From Borreliella californiensis (GTDB lineage: Bacteria; Spirochaetota; Spirochaetia; Borreliales; Borreliaceae), in the NCBI RefSeq assembly GCF_014205885.1, contig NZ_JACHFB010000002.1:98443-162442 (forward strand): a DNA stretch of 64,000 bases, read 5' to 3'. A model generated the notes under the pieces. The model saw only the letters and a program-made list of their open reading frames with translations, did not search any database and had not been told where the DNA came from. Positions 17,267 through 26,436 of the stretch are shown piece after piece (positions within the stretch are counted from its first letter, which is position 1; every line of letters begins with the position of its first letter). Position numbers and translations under genes: made by a program.

Positions 17267-17797
17267 ATGTTTAGAAAAGAAAGTTCTAAAGACAGCAGGC
17301 CGCAGCTTCAAGTTGCAGGTTTTAAAATAGGAAAAGAAAGCTATGGGGTGTCAATAGAGCACATTAGAGAAATTATTAAAGTTCCATCAGAAGGAATTTA
17401 TGCTATACCAAATGTTCCTGAATATATTATAGGTATTTATAACCTTAGAGGTAGTATTATTCCTTTAGTTAATTTAAATATTAAATTTGGGGTTCCTTCT
17501 ATTTCAAAAACTGAAGAAGATATGCTTTTAACAGGATACTTAATAGTTAAGATTAAAAATAAACTTTTAGGCATTTTTGTTGATAGAGTTCTTAAAGTTA
17601 TTAGCTTTGATGAATCTAGGGTTCAAGAACCTCCTGCTACTTTGCAAACTTTAGATAGAAAATATATATCTGGAGTTGTAAAGCTTGATGAAGCTGACAA
17701 TCTTGAGAGTGAATATTTAGTATTAATCGATATTGCAAAAATTTTTGATAAATGCGAATTTGAAGATATTCCTTATAAAGATCAACATGAAGAATAA
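17267..17797 (+). CDS. cheW: Chemotaxis adaptor CheW
   Basis: 176 aa, single CheW domain. It couples chemoreceptors to the CheA kinase in the inner-membrane array. The features are GKESYGVSIEHIREII, YIIGIYNLRGSIIPLVNL (the receptor/CheA contact region) and GIFVDRVLKVI. B. burgdorferi has three CheW proteins; position between rlmE and NAD kinase fits CheW1 (BB0312). ATG 17267 has AAAGG upstream. Its end overlaps the NAD kinase start by 11 nt. Confidence 0.92.
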   Translation: MFRKESSKDSRPQLQVAGFKIGKESYGVSIEHIREIIKVPSEGIYAIPNVPEYIIGIYNLRGSIIPLVNLNIKFGVPSISKTEEDMLLTGYLIVKIKNKLLGIFVDRVLKVISFDESRVQEPPATLQTLDRKYISGVVKLDEADNLESEYLVLIDIAKIFDKCEFEDIPYKDQHEE

Positions 17798-18626
17798 AGT
17801 ACTTATTTGCATTAATACTTTAAAGTCGGGAGCTAGTATTTTAGGCAATGATGTTAAAGTTTATTTAGAAACCAGATATTTTGTTGAGGTAGTGTTAATA
17901 GATGTTGGTAGGCCTTTATTTTCTTTCCCAAAAGAAAATTTTCTTTTTTTGATAACTTTAGGAGGGGATGGTACAGTTCTTTTGGCTGTTAATTTGCTTC
18001 TTAAAAATGGAAATATTGATATTCCAATTATTTCAATTAATATGGGTAAGGTAGGGTTTTTAGCAGATATTAAGATTGAAGATTTTAAAAAAGTCATAGA
18101 TAGATTTTTTAACAATTCTTTGGTTATTAATAAAAAATTTTTACTTCATGTAATAGTTTATCAGCATGGTAAAGATTTAATTTCTAAGTATGCTTTAAAC
18201 GATATTATTATTCGCTCAAGCATTCTTAATAAAATGATTTATGTAGATCTTATGGTTAATTCTGAGAGTTTTTTATCATATAAAAGTGATGGGATAATTG
18301 TGTCTACTCCAACAGGCTCAACAGGGTATTCTTTCTCAGCAGGGGGTCCTATTTTAGAAGCAGATCTTGAGGGATTTTTACTTACGCCTATTTCTCCACA
18401 TTCTGTTTATAATCGTTCTTTTGTGTTCTCTAAATTAAGTAAACTTTCTGTTTCTTTTTCAAAGGAATATTTTATCTCATCAGCATCAATTTTTTTGGAT
18501 GGAATTAATTTTGGTTCTTTTGGGGTTGATGTTGTTTTTGAATTTAAAATTTCTTCTCAAAGCTTGAATTTTGTTTCATTTTGTACGGATACTTTTGTTA
18601 AGAGATTAAAAAACAAATTATTGTAA
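17787..18626 (+). CDS. nadK: NAD kinase
   Basis: 279 aa. It phosphorylates NAD to NADP. The GGDGT motif (LGGDGTVLLA) and the TPTGSTGYSFSAGGPI block are the ATP/NAD-binding signatures, and NMGKVGFLAD is also typical. I placed the start at ATG 17787 (MKNKVLICIN...), since the longer frame from 17733 only extends into cheW and is not family-like. It overlaps cheW by 11 nt, so translation is likely coupled. It is followed by a 294-bp gap. Confidence 0.92.
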   Translation: MKNKVLICINTLKSGASILGNDVKVYLETRYFVEVVLIDVGRPLFSFPKENFLFLITLGGDGTVLLAVNLLLKNGNIDIPIISINMGKVGFLADIKIEDFKKVIDRFFNNSLVINKKFLLHVIVYQHGKDLISKYALNDIIIRSSILNKMIYVDLMVNSESFLSYKSDGIIVSTPTGSTGYSFSAGGPILEADLEGFLLTPISPHSVYNRSFVFSKLSKLSVSFSKEYFISSASIFLDGINFGSFGVDVVFEFKISSQSLNFVSFCTDTFVKRLKNKLL

Positions 18627-18920
18627 GTTTTAATGTTTTTTTAACAGTGCTCTTTTTAATAAAAATTTTTCTTGGTTGTTATTTGAATGTTTTATTTAAT
18701 CTAATCTTTAATAAGACTAGAGGATTTTGCATGTTTTAAGGCTTGATAATTTTAAAAATTAGTTAAAATTTTACATAATTTATTATAAGTATTTTAATGT
18801 TTTGATTATTCGCAGAGTTAATGTTTCAAGGGTGTTTTTTATAAATTTATAACTTGCTAAAATATTTAATATGTTTTTTGCTAAAATCAATATATTAGAT
18901 AGCTGATAGATCACCCTTGT
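18627..18920. promoter_or_regulatory. 294-bp gap with repeats before a 41-kb gene run
   Basis: No plausible gene. It holds an 8-bp AT hairpin (18748-18755 with 18763-18770), a 10-bp direct repeat TTGCTAAAAT (18854-18863 and 18878-18887), and an 8-bp inverted repeat CAAGGGTG at 18827-18834 with CACCCTTG at 18912-18919. The second arm touches the next start codon, so long-range pairing could cover it. Presumably it carries the promoter for the downstream run, but no strong sigma-70 pair is visible. Confidence 0.4.
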
Positions 18921-19700
18921 ATGAGTTTTAGGCAGGTGTTTATGGATTTAATTGATAATGAAAATTATAAAAAAATAGTATATATTAATAATCTTATTTT
19001 AAGGACTTTAAATGATATAGCAGCTATAAAAGAGACTGGCGAATTTACATCAAATGCTAAACTTTCATTTAATCTTATTGATTTCAATTTAAATGTTTTA
19101 AGTTATATTTCTTCTTTAAATTATTTTTATACTAGGCCTAGATTGAAGGTAAATTATTCTATAAAAAAAATTTTGTCTGGATTGATTTCTGATTTTAGTT
19201 TAATTATTAGTCCTATTCTTAGTATTACCCCAAGAGAGTTGATTGAAATGCCCCAGGCTCTTAATTTAAATCCTGAAGAGAGGTTTTTAATTATTAAAAA
19301 ATTAGGCTATTTAATTGATTTGGCTAAAATTTTTAGCAAAAAAGATTCTAAAACGCTTGTTTTTCTTGAGGATATGTATCTCAAATTTATTGTTTTTTCT
19401 AAAAATATTATTGATTTTAGAAATTTTTCTAAGAATTTAAACCTTGAGAGTCCTTATTATAAATTCCAATTTGAACACCTTATTAAAGTGTTGGAGCTTT
19501 TAGAAGAAGGCGCTTTTATTTTAAGGGGCAAATATGAGATTAGTGGATCCCATGAATTTGGACTACATTCTCTTGCTTATCTTGAAGCTGGAAGAGCATT
19601 GGCTGCCATAGCCTCTCAAAAAGAATCTGCTGAAAAATTTTCAAGGTTTCATGGAGTTTGGTCTTCAAAGTTTAGTTCAGATTTAATTAAGGTAAAATAG
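18921..19700 (+). CDS. Helical protein of unknown function
   Basis: 259 aa, not recognised. It is predicted to be largely alpha-helical, with no signal peptide or clear membrane segment, so probably cytoplasmic. There is no SD before ATG 18921; the in-frame ATG 18942 has AGGCAGGTG just upstream and could be the true start (removing 7 residues). It is the first gene of the run leading into the division cluster and lies 33 bp before a membrane-anchored propeller-like protein. The context suggests an envelope or division role, but this is only guilt by position. Confidence 0.55.
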   Translation: MSFRQVFMDLIDNENYKKIVYINNLILRTLNDIAAIKETGEFTSNAKLSFNLIDFNLNVLSYISSLNYFYTRPRLKVNYSIKKILSGLISDFSLIISPILSITPRELIEMPQALNLNPEERFLIIKKLGYLIDLAKIFSKKDSKTLVFLEDMYLKFIVFSKNIIDFRNFSKNLNLESPYYKFQFEHLIKVLELLEEGAFILRGKYEISGSHEFGLHSLAYLEAGRALAAIASQKESAEKFSRFHGVWSSKFSSDLIKVK

Positions 19701-19733
19701 ATGAATTAAGGTGGGGGGAGGGAAGTAGTTATA

Positions 19734-20819
19734 TTGAGTTTTAATGTAGAAGAGGGCACTATTAAGATCAAAAAATTAAAATTTTTTTTGATCTTAAGTT
19801 TGTTTTTATTATTTATAATTTTGATTGATTTCTTTATAAGATCTGCTATGAATGTATCTAATTTTTATGATTTTAAGAATTTTGAAAATAAATCTGATTG
19901 TAGAAATATAAGTTTAAGTAAAAATGTTTTTGTATCAAATAAGATTTTAAGTCTTAATTTCAGGGAATCTTGTTATTCTCTTTTAAGTGATAACCTAGTA
20001 AGTTATTCAGACTATTATTATGTGCTTTTAAATTCTAGCGAGTCTAGCAAGGATTATTCTGTTTTTTCTGTTAAAAACAATAAATTTTTATTTACACTCA
20101 AGCTAAAGGATTTTGTTTTTGTAATAAATAATTTAATTTTTACTTTAAATAATTTATATAAAACTTTGGAGGTTTATGATTCTAGCGGGAATAATATATT
20201 AATACTCAATTTTTTATCCTCAATTTTAAGTGTGGACTATAATAATGAGGTTTTGGTTTTGGGGCTTTCTAATGGTGAGATTTATATATATAAACAAGGT
20301 AAAATAATTTATATGGAAAATTTTTTAGAGAGAAAATTTCCAACATGTTTTGTTAAATTGAGTTCTGATAATAAATATTTGGTTTCATTAAAAGGCAATT
20401 CTGAGTATTTTTTAGAAATAATTGATTTAGAGAATAATTATAAAAAAATTTTAGAATTAAATAATTTAACTATTAATAGTTTTGAGACTTTTTTAAAAAT
20501 AGATGATTATCATAATTTGTTTATTGAAGGCAAAAATTCATTTATGGTGATAAATATTAAAAATGGTAAAATATTTAAAGTTGAAAATAAAAATTCTATT
20601 TTAAGAACGTCATATGATTATTTTCAAAATGTTTATAGAGTATATTTTTATTCTGAGAGTGAAAAAATTATTAATATAAAAACTTATTCTGCAAATTCTT
20701 TTAAATTGTTTGATAATATTTTTATTAAAGATGAAATAAGCTCTTTTGTTGAATTTGGAAAGGGACTTTTGTATTTTAATAGTAATAATGATTTAAAATA
20801 CTTGGGATTGGCGCAGTGA
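19734..20819 (+). CDS. Membrane-anchored beta-propeller-like protein
   Basis: 361 aa. An N-terminal cytoplasmic stretch is followed by one transmembrane helix (about residues 17-37, FLILSLFLLFIILIDFFI) and a periplasmic region of short repeated strands resembling a WD40/quinoprotein-type propeller (for example ILSVDYNNEVLVLGLSNGEIYIY). It starts at TTG 19734, with GGGGGGAGGG about 11 nt upstream. The next gene starts inside its stop codon (GTGA). A 14-bp hairpin lies in the first codons. Function unknown; perhaps a periplasmic scaffold linked to division. Confidence 0.55.
   Translation: MSFNVEEGTIKIKKLKFFLILSLFLLFIILIDFFIRSAMNVSNFYDFKNFENKSDCRNISLSKNVFVSNKILSLNFRESCYSLLSDNLVSYSDYYYVLLNSSESSKDYSVFSVKNNKFLFTLKLKDFVFVINNLIFTLNNLYKTLEVYDSSGNNILILNFLSSILSVDYNNEVLVLGLSNGEIYIYKQGKIIYMENFLERKFPTCFVKLSSDNKYLVSLKGNSEYFLEIIDLENNYKKILELNNLTINSFETFLKIDDYHNLFIEGKNSFMVINIKNGKIFKVENKNSILRTSYDYFQNVYRVYFYSESEKIINIKTYSANSFKLFDNIFIKDEISSFVEFGKGLLYFNSNNDLKYLGLAQ
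19762..19797. repeat. 14-bp perfect hairpin near the start of the propeller-like gene
   Basis: Arms 19762-19775 and 19784-19797 are exact reverse complements with an 8-nt loop, starting 28 nt after the TTG start codon. Position and strength could affect translation initiation or early elongation. Confidence 0.8.
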
Positions 20820-21652
20820 TTTTAATTATTTTTATATTTTTCTTTAATATTTTAGATTTATATCCATTTTTGGAATTTAGAAATGATGAAAAGTTTGCTT
20901 TAGTTAAAGATTTTGGTGTGTTGGATAATAATAAATTGAATATTGGAGTAAGGTTAAGACCCTTGGAAAAGACCGTATCTGTTTTTTCCAATAATTATAA
21001 AATTTTATATTCAAAAAATAGTTTAAATAGGGATGGTAGTATTTTAATCGTTTTTGACGATGATTTAAAGTTGAATTTAGAGGTTTTTGGGAGCTTTTTT
21101 TATAAGCTTGGAAAGATTTTTTTAAAAGATGAAAAGAGTGTTATTGATTTAGTGGTTAATGATCCTAGTGCTAAAAAGATTATCAATCCTTTGTTTATTA
21201 TCAAAAATAGAAACAATGTAGTTGCTGAGACAGTTTATACTTTAGGCGAGGTTTTTTTAAAAGGAAGGGGCGATGATGAAAGATTGGAATTATCAAAAAA
21301 CGTAAATTTAAATATTGATTCTGGTCAATATAGTCTTTTGTTATATTTTCATGCCAAAAAAGCAGAATCTTTTGAAAATTCTCTTAAAGGAATTTATTAT
21401 TTTGAAGCTATTTTGAATAATAAAAACATTTTTCGTTCAGATTTTCAAAATATTTTTTTGATTAATAATACACATACTTTAGCTCAAGATAAAAATTATG
21501 GATTAGATATTTTGAATATTAAAAAAGATGGTGGATGTTTTAAGATAAATGATCTTAATTTTATTAAGGGCAAGAATGAGCTTAAAATAAAATATGGCGA
21601 TGTGTATGGAAATGAAAAAAAAATAATTTATAGGTTTAAATTAAATGAATAA
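20816..21652 (+). CDS. Exported beta-rich protein of unknown function
   Basis: 278 aa. It starts at GTG 20816, which overlaps the preceding stop (GTGA), so it is coupled to the propeller-like gene. A hydrophobic N-terminus (MILIIFIFFFNILDLYP) looks like a signal peptide, and the rest is strand-rich, ending in an Ig-like segment (IKGKNELKIKYGDVYGNEK), so a periplasmic location is likely. It overlaps rsmH by 8 nt. The family is not recognised. Confidence 0.55.
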   Translation: MILIIFIFFFNILDLYPFLEFRNDEKFALVKDFGVLDNNKLNIGVRLRPLEKTVSVFSNNYKILYSKNSLNRDGSILIVFDDDLKLNLEVFGSFFYKLGKIFLKDEKSVIDLVVNDPSAKKIINPLFIIKNRNNVVAETVYTLGEVFLKGRGDDERLELSKNVNLNIDSGQYSLLLYFHAKKAESFENSLKGIYYFEAILNNKNIFRSDFQNIFLINNTHTLAQDKNYGLDILNIKKDGGCFKINDLNFIKGKNELKIKYGDVYGNEKKIIYRFKLNE

Positions 21653-22535
21653 TAATGCTTTTCATTTTCCAGTACTTCTTGATGCAATTTGTAAGCTTAT
21701 AGAAGATTTGCCTATAAAAGGTGATTTAATATACATTGATTCTACTCTTGGAGAAGGTGTTCATGCAAAAGCGATTCTTGAGAAATATGACTTTTTAAGT
21801 TTGGTTGGAATTGAAAGAGATCCTCAAATTTTAGAAAGAGCAAGGCAGTTTCTTCTTGTTTTTAAAAAGAGAATTAGATATTTTAATGATTGGTTTGATA
21901 ATTTTTTTGTCAATTATCCTTTAAATGTCAAAGCCAATTTTATTTTAGTTGATCTTGGTATTTCTATGTTTCATTACAAGTGTAGTAAAAAAGGATTTTC
22001 TTTTCTTGAAGATGAACCTTTGGATATGAGACTTTGTTCTTCTTCTTGTAAAATTAGTGCAGCTGAGATTGTAAACACTTTTAGTAAATATGACCTTGAA
22101 GCTTTAATTTATAATTTAAGCAATGAGCATTATTCTAGAAGAATTTCTAAAGCTATTGTAGAATACAGAAAAATTAAAAAAATACAAACTACAAAAGAGT
22201 TGCAATCCATAATAAGCAAAGTTTATCCTTTTTCAAAAGTTAAAATAAATCCAGCTACAAAAACTTTTCAAGCGTTAAGAATTTATGTAAATGATGAGCT
22301 TGCTAGGCTTAAAAGGAGCTTGCCTTTTTGGATAGAAAATTTAGCCAAAGATGGAATTTTAGCTATTATTACGTTTCATTCAATAGAGGATCGTATTGTA
22401 AAAGATTTTTTTAAAAGCTTGAGTGGTGATTTGTATGCTAGGATTTCAAAAAAACCTATTATACCAAGTTTTGATGAGATTAAAAAAAACAAACCTTCAA
22501 GGAGTGCAAAGCTTAGATTTGTAAAAAAATTATGA
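21645..22535 (+). CDS. rsmH: 16S rRNA m4C1402 methyltransferase RsmH (MraW)
   Basis: 296 aa. It methylates N4 of C1402 in 16S rRNA. The SAM-binding block YIDSTLGEGVHAKAIL is near residues 29-44; LVDLGISMFHY, FSFLEDEPLDMRL and FQALRIYVNDEL are typical RsmH blocks. It is the first dcw (division and cell wall) gene, as in most bacteria, although mraZ is absent from upstream. It overlaps the next gene by 4 nt. Confidence 0.93.
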   Translation: MNNNAFHFPVLLDAICKLIEDLPIKGDLIYIDSTLGEGVHAKAILEKYDFLSLVGIERDPQILERARQFLLVFKKRIRYFNDWFDNFFVNYPLNVKANFILVDLGISMFHYKCSKKGFSFLEDEPLDMRLCSSSCKISAAEIVNTFSKYDLEALIYNLSNEHYSRRISKAIVEYRKIKKIQTTKELQSIISKVYPFSKVKINPATKTFQALRIYVNDELARLKRSLPFWIENLAKDGILAIITFHSIEDRIVKDFFKSLSGDLYARISKKPIIPSFDEIKKNKPSRSAKLRFVKKL

Positions 22536-22813
22536 ATAACATAAGTAAGATTGAATTTAAAGTTTATTGTATTTTAATTTTGATACTAGCAGTTATATTA
22601 TGTTTTAATATTTACTTAAATTTCAGATATGTTGTAAAGCTTAGAGAATTTAATCGTCTAGACAATGAACAGGAAAATATTATTGATGATAATTTAAGAT
22701 TGCTAACAGTAATGTATGAACTTGAAAATATTGATAGAATAGAGAGTTTTTGTTTTGGAGAATTAAATTTGGAAAAAAAAGCTAATGAAGATATAAATAT
22801 TTTTGTTGAGTAA
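22532..22813 (+). CDS. ftsL: Small bitopic protein, probable FtsL
   Basis: 93 aa: short N-terminus, one transmembrane helix (about residues 11-30, VYCILILILAVILCFNIYL), then a periplasmic coiled-coil rich in Leu and Asn. Its size, topology and place directly after rsmH (ATGA overlap) are those of FtsL, a division protein that pairs with FtsB/FtsQ to activate septal synthesis. FtsL sequences diverge too much for a family match by eye, so this is mainly positional inference. The ftsI gene that normally follows is missing here. Confidence 0.6.
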   Translation: MNNISKIEFKVYCILILILAVILCFNIYLNFRYVVKLREFNRLDNEQENIIDDNLRLLTVMYELENIDRIESFCFGELNLEKKANEDINIFVE

Positions 22814-22835
22814 AATATTTTAGAATGAGGTTTGG

Positions 22836-24227
22836 GTGCGCATAAAGATTAAGGATGTTTTAATCTCTTCTAAAGATGTAAAATTTGTTGGGAATATAAA
22901 AAATATTGAAAGAGTAGTATCTTTTTACTCCTTAGATAGTCGCGAAATAAAGGATGATAATATCAGCGGTAGTCTTTATTTTGCATATAAGGGAAATAAA
23001 GTAGATGGATTTTCTTTTGTTAAATATTTAATTGATTTAGGTGTTAAATGTTTTGTATGCTCAAAAAATCATGAATCTGAGTGTATTAAATATTTAAATG
23101 ACAATGAGGGATTAGTTTTTTTGCTTACAAGCAATGTAATAAAACTTCTTCAAACTTTAGCATCTTTTTTAATTGAAAAAACAAGCTTTAAAAGAATTGC
23201 TATTACAGGTAGCAATGGTAAAACTACAACTAAAGAGATGCTTTATAGTATACTTTCAAAGAAATATAAAACTTACAAAACTTGGGGTAATTTAAATTCT
23301 GACATTGGGCTTCCTCTTAGTATTTTAAGAGTAGAGGGCAATGAAGAATATGCTGTTTTTGAAGTTGGAGTTAGCTATGTTGGAGAAATGGATCTTTTAT
23401 CCCAAATTTTAAAGCCAGAAATTGTTATTATTACGAATATAAGCTGTGCACATATGCAAGCCTTCAAGGAGTTACAAGCTATTGCTTTTGAAAAGAGTAA
23501 AATAATTGGCAAAAACATTGAAATCTTTGTTGTAAATGAGATGAATGATTATTGTGTTTATCTTGAAAATAGAGCAAAAATTGCAAATCCAAATGTTAAA
23601 ATTGTTTATTTTGATTATGAAAATCTTAGTATTAAATCATTTTCTTTTTTGGAAGGGAAATTTTCTTTTGATTTTGTTTACAAAGGGTTTGAATACTCTA
23701 TTTTATTGCTGGGTCGACACAATATTTTTAATGCAATAGGGTGTATTAATTTAGCTTTATTTTTAGGAATGAGAGAAAAAGAAATAAGAGAAGGCCTTAT
23801 TGAAACTACTTTTCAAAAGGGTAGAGCAGAAATTTTGACAAAAAATGGATATTTAATTTTAAATGATTCTTATAATGGCAATATGGGTTCTTTTATGGCC
23901 TTAAAAAATATGATTTTGGATCTTAATATCCAAAACAAAAAATTTATAGTTCTTGGTTCTTTTAAAGAGCTTGGGGAATTTGCATACAAAACTCACAAAG
24001 ATTTAATTCAAGAGGCTGTTTCAATGAATTTTGATAAAATTTTTCTAATTGGCGAAGAATTTTTAGATGTTAGGGATTCTGAGAATTTGGTTGAAAAGTG
24101 TTTATATTATTTTAGCGAGTTTGATAGATTTATTGATTTTTTTGTAAAAAGCTTAGAACCTTCAGTTTTTATTGTCATTAAGGGCTCAAGGTTTAACAGG
24201 CTTGAGAGAATTTTAAATTATATTTAG
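22836..24227 (+). CDS. murF: UDP-MurNAc-tripeptide:D-Ala-D-Ala ligase MurF
   Basis: 463 aa. It adds D-Ala-D-Ala to the UDP-MurNAc tripeptide in the cytoplasm, using ATP. The P-loop ITGSNGKTTTKEML is near residues 122-135; GVSYVGEMDLL and ILNDSYNGNMGS are typical of the Mur ligase central and C-terminal domains. It starts at GTG 22836 after ATGAGG. It lies between the FtsL candidate and mraY. Confidence 0.92.
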   Translation: MRIKIKDVLISSKDVKFVGNIKNIERVVSFYSLDSREIKDDNISGSLYFAYKGNKVDGFSFVKYLIDLGVKCFVCSKNHESECIKYLNDNEGLVFLLTSNVIKLLQTLASFLIEKTSFKRIAITGSNGKTTTKEMLYSILSKKYKTYKTWGNLNSDIGLPLSILRVEGNEEYAVFEVGVSYVGEMDLLSQILKPEIVIITNISCAHMQAFKELQAIAFEKSKIIGKNIEIFVVNEMNDYCVYLENRAKIANPNVKIVYFDYENLSIKSFSFLEGKFSFDFVYKGFEYSILLLGRHNIFNAIGCINLALFLGMREKEIREGLIETTFQKGRAEILTKNGYLILNDSYNGNMGSFMALKNMILDLNIQNKKFIVLGSFKELGEFAYKTHKDLIQEAVSMNFDKIFLIGEEFLDVRDSENLVEKCLYYFSEFDRFIDFFVKSLEPSVFIVIKGSRFNRLERILNYI

Positions 24228-24244
24228 ATGATAATGGGGTTTTT

Positions 24245-25300
24245 ATGTTTTATCTTTTAGGTTTGCGTTTGCTCAAATATATTACCTTTAGAATGGCTTA
24301 TGCTACAATTTTTGCATTTTTACTTTCTTTAATTGTGGGTCCTTATATTATTTTAAGGTTAAAAAAATTAAGGGCCGATCAGATTTTAAGAGAAGATGGC
24401 CCTAAAAGGCATTTGAGTGAAAAAGTAGGAATTCCCACCATGGGAGGCATTCTTATTTTTTTTTGTGTTTTTATCTCTTTAGTATTTTGGAGTAACATTT
24501 TAAATGTTTATTTTTTGATTATGGTTTTTGTTATGTTTGGATTTGCTTTTTTGGGCTTTGTAGATGATTTTTTAAAAATTAAAAAGAAAACCTCAGATGG
24601 ACTTAAAGCTAGATTTAAGATTTACGGACAAATAATATTTTCTTTTTTTTCTGTTGGTATTCTATATTATTTTGGTAGTGAGCATGTTAGCATAATCTAT
24701 TTTCCTTTTATTAAGTCTTTTCAAATAGATTTGGGGGTATTTTACATTCCTTTTGGCATGTTTATTTTAATTTCTGCTTCTAATTCTTTTAATTTAACAG
24801 ATGGGCTTGATGGTCTTGCAATTGGGTTGAGTATAGTTATAACAGGAGCTTTAATAATAATCGCGTATCTTACAAGCAGGGCTGATTTTGCAACTTATTT
24901 GCATATTCCAAATATTAAGGGTTCTGAAGAGCTTGTAATATTTCTTGGGGCATTGCTTGGAGGTAGTTTTGGATTTTTATGGTTTAATGCCTATCCTGCT
25001 AAAATTATGATGGGAGATACAGGTAGTCTGGCTCTGGGTGCCATTCTTGGAATGGCAGCTTTAATTTTAAAAAGTGAAATACTTTTTTCAATTCTTGCGG
25101 GTGTTTTTATTATTGAAACTATGTCTGTAATTATTCAAGTCCTTGTTTACAAAAAGACCAAAAAAAGAGTATTTAAAATGGCTCCACTTCACCATCATTT
25201 TGAAGAACTTGGGTGGTCTGAAATGCAAGTTGTTATTAGATTTTGGATAATAGGGTTAATATTTGCTATAATTGCTTTAAGCACGATAAAAATCAGATAA
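24245..25300 (+). CDS. mraY: Phospho-MurNAc-pentapeptide translocase MraY
   Basis: 351 aa, about ten transmembrane helices. It makes lipid I on the inner membrane. Catalytic landmarks: VDDFLK (Asp pair), NSFNLTDGLDGLA, MGDTGSLALG and PLHHHFEELGW (His cluster). It follows murF closely and precedes ftsW by 6 bp. Confidence 0.95.
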   Translation: MFYLLGLRLLKYITFRMAYATIFAFLLSLIVGPYIILRLKKLRADQILREDGPKRHLSEKVGIPTMGGILIFFCVFISLVFWSNILNVYFLIMVFVMFGFAFLGFVDDFLKIKKKTSDGLKARFKIYGQIIFSFFSVGILYYFGSEHVSIIYFPFIKSFQIDLGVFYIPFGMFILISASNSFNLTDGLDGLAIGLSIVITGALIIIAYLTSRADFATYLHIPNIKGSEELVIFLGALLGGSFGFLWFNAYPAKIMMGDTGSLALGAILGMAALILKSEILFSILAGVFIIETMSVIIQVLVYKKTKKRVFKMAPLHHHFEELGWSEMQVVIRFWIIGLIFAIIALSTIKIR

Positions 25301-25306
25301 TTTATT

Positions 25307-26401
25307 ATGGTTGTAGAGATAAATTCACTTAGGACATGTTATTTGCTTGTTTTGCTGCTATTAGTAGCCTATGGCCTTGTAGTTTTTTATACTTCTTCCT
25401 TTTTCTTAAGCTTAGAGCTTACAGGTAATCCAAATTTTTTATTTTTTACAAGACTTAATTATCTTTTTTTAAGTTTTATAGTCTTTCTTATTTTTGAGAG
25501 GATTTCTTTAAATTTTTTAAAAAAATCGATATTTCCTGTATTGATTATGACTCTTTTTTTAATTATGGCAACTTTTTTATCTCCAAGTATTTCTGGAGCA
25601 AAGAGATGGATATTTTTTCAAGGTATTAGTATTCAACCCTCTGAGATTTTTAAAATATCTTTTACTATTTATCTTTCAGCTTATTTGAGTAAGTTTGATC
25701 CAAGAAAAAACAATAGTATTTCATACTGGATAAAGCCAATGTTGATTTTTGCAATTTTTTGGGTGTTAATAATTTTGCAAAACGATTATTCAACAGCTAT
25801 TTATTTTGCCATTCTTTTTTTTATTGTTTTGTTTGTTTCTAATATGGCATTTAGCTATGTTTTTGCTATTATGATTACTTTTTTGCCAGTTTCTGCTATA
25901 TTTTTGATGCTTGAACCCTATAGGGTTTCTAGAATTTTTGCCTTTCTCAATCCTTACGACGATCCTTCTGGAAAAGGTTACCAGATAATAGCATCTCTTA
26001 ATGCTTTAAAAAGTGGGGGAATTTTAGGTAAAGGGCTGGGAATGGGAGAAGTAAAACTTGGAAAATTGCCAGAGGCCAATTCGGATTTTATTTTTTCAGT
26101 TCTTGGAGAAGAATTGGGATTTTTAGGCGTTTTGTTTGCCATAAGCTTATTTTTTTTGTTTTTTTACTTTGGTTATTTTATAGCTATTTATTCTAATAGT
26201 AAGTTTAAATTTTTTATTGCATTTATTTCAAGTCTTGCAATTTTTCTTCAAAGCATAATGAATATTTTAATTGCAATTGGTCTTTTGCCTCCCACCGGGA
26301 TAAATTTGCCATTTTTTTCATCTGGGGGATCTTCTATTATTGTTACCATGGCACTCTCTGGTCTTATTTCAAATGTTTCAAAAAATTTAATTAATAATTG
26401 A
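25307..26401 (+). CDS. ftsW: Septal peptidoglycan polymerase FtsW
   Basis: 364 aa, about ten transmembrane helices, SEDS family. It polymerises lipid II at the septum with a class B PBP. Conserved blocks: QPSEIFKISF, YDDPSGKGYQ, FSVLGEELGFLG and PPTGINLPFFSSGGSS. The division-cluster position argues for FtsW rather than RodA. It follows mraY directly. Confidence 0.92.
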   Translation: MVVEINSLRTCYLLVLLLLVAYGLVVFYTSSFFLSLELTGNPNFLFFTRLNYLFLSFIVFLIFERISLNFLKKSIFPVLIMTLFLIMATFLSPSISGAKRWIFFQGISIQPSEIFKISFTIYLSAYLSKFDPRKNNSISYWIKPMLIFAIFWVLIILQNDYSTAIYFAILFFIVLFVSNMAFSYVFAIMITFLPVSAIFLMLEPYRVSRIFAFLNPYDDPSGKGYQIIASLNALKSGGILGKGLGMGEVKLGKLPEANSDFIFSVLGEELGFLGVLFAISLFFLFFYFGYFIAIYSNSKFKFFIAFISSLAIFLQSIMNILIAIGLLPPTGINLPFFSSGGSSIIVTMALSGLISNVSKNLINN

Positions 26402-26436
26402 TTAGATTTTTCTAGTAGTGTAAATTGAATTAGGTT

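Noticed and set aside
17733..17786. N-terminal extension of NAD kinase into cheW
   Set aside because: The extra 18 residues translate the cheW 3' end in another frame and are not family-like; ATG 17787 gives a normal start.
25501..25530. Long A/T stem in the ftsW gene (TTTTTT/AAAAAA)
   Set aside because: Pure A/T runs form such stems by chance from Phe/Lys codons; no G/C pair supports it.
25914..25927. 14-nt palindrome AACCCTATAGGGTT in ftsW
   Set aside because: Only 7-bp arms; expected several times in a window of this size.
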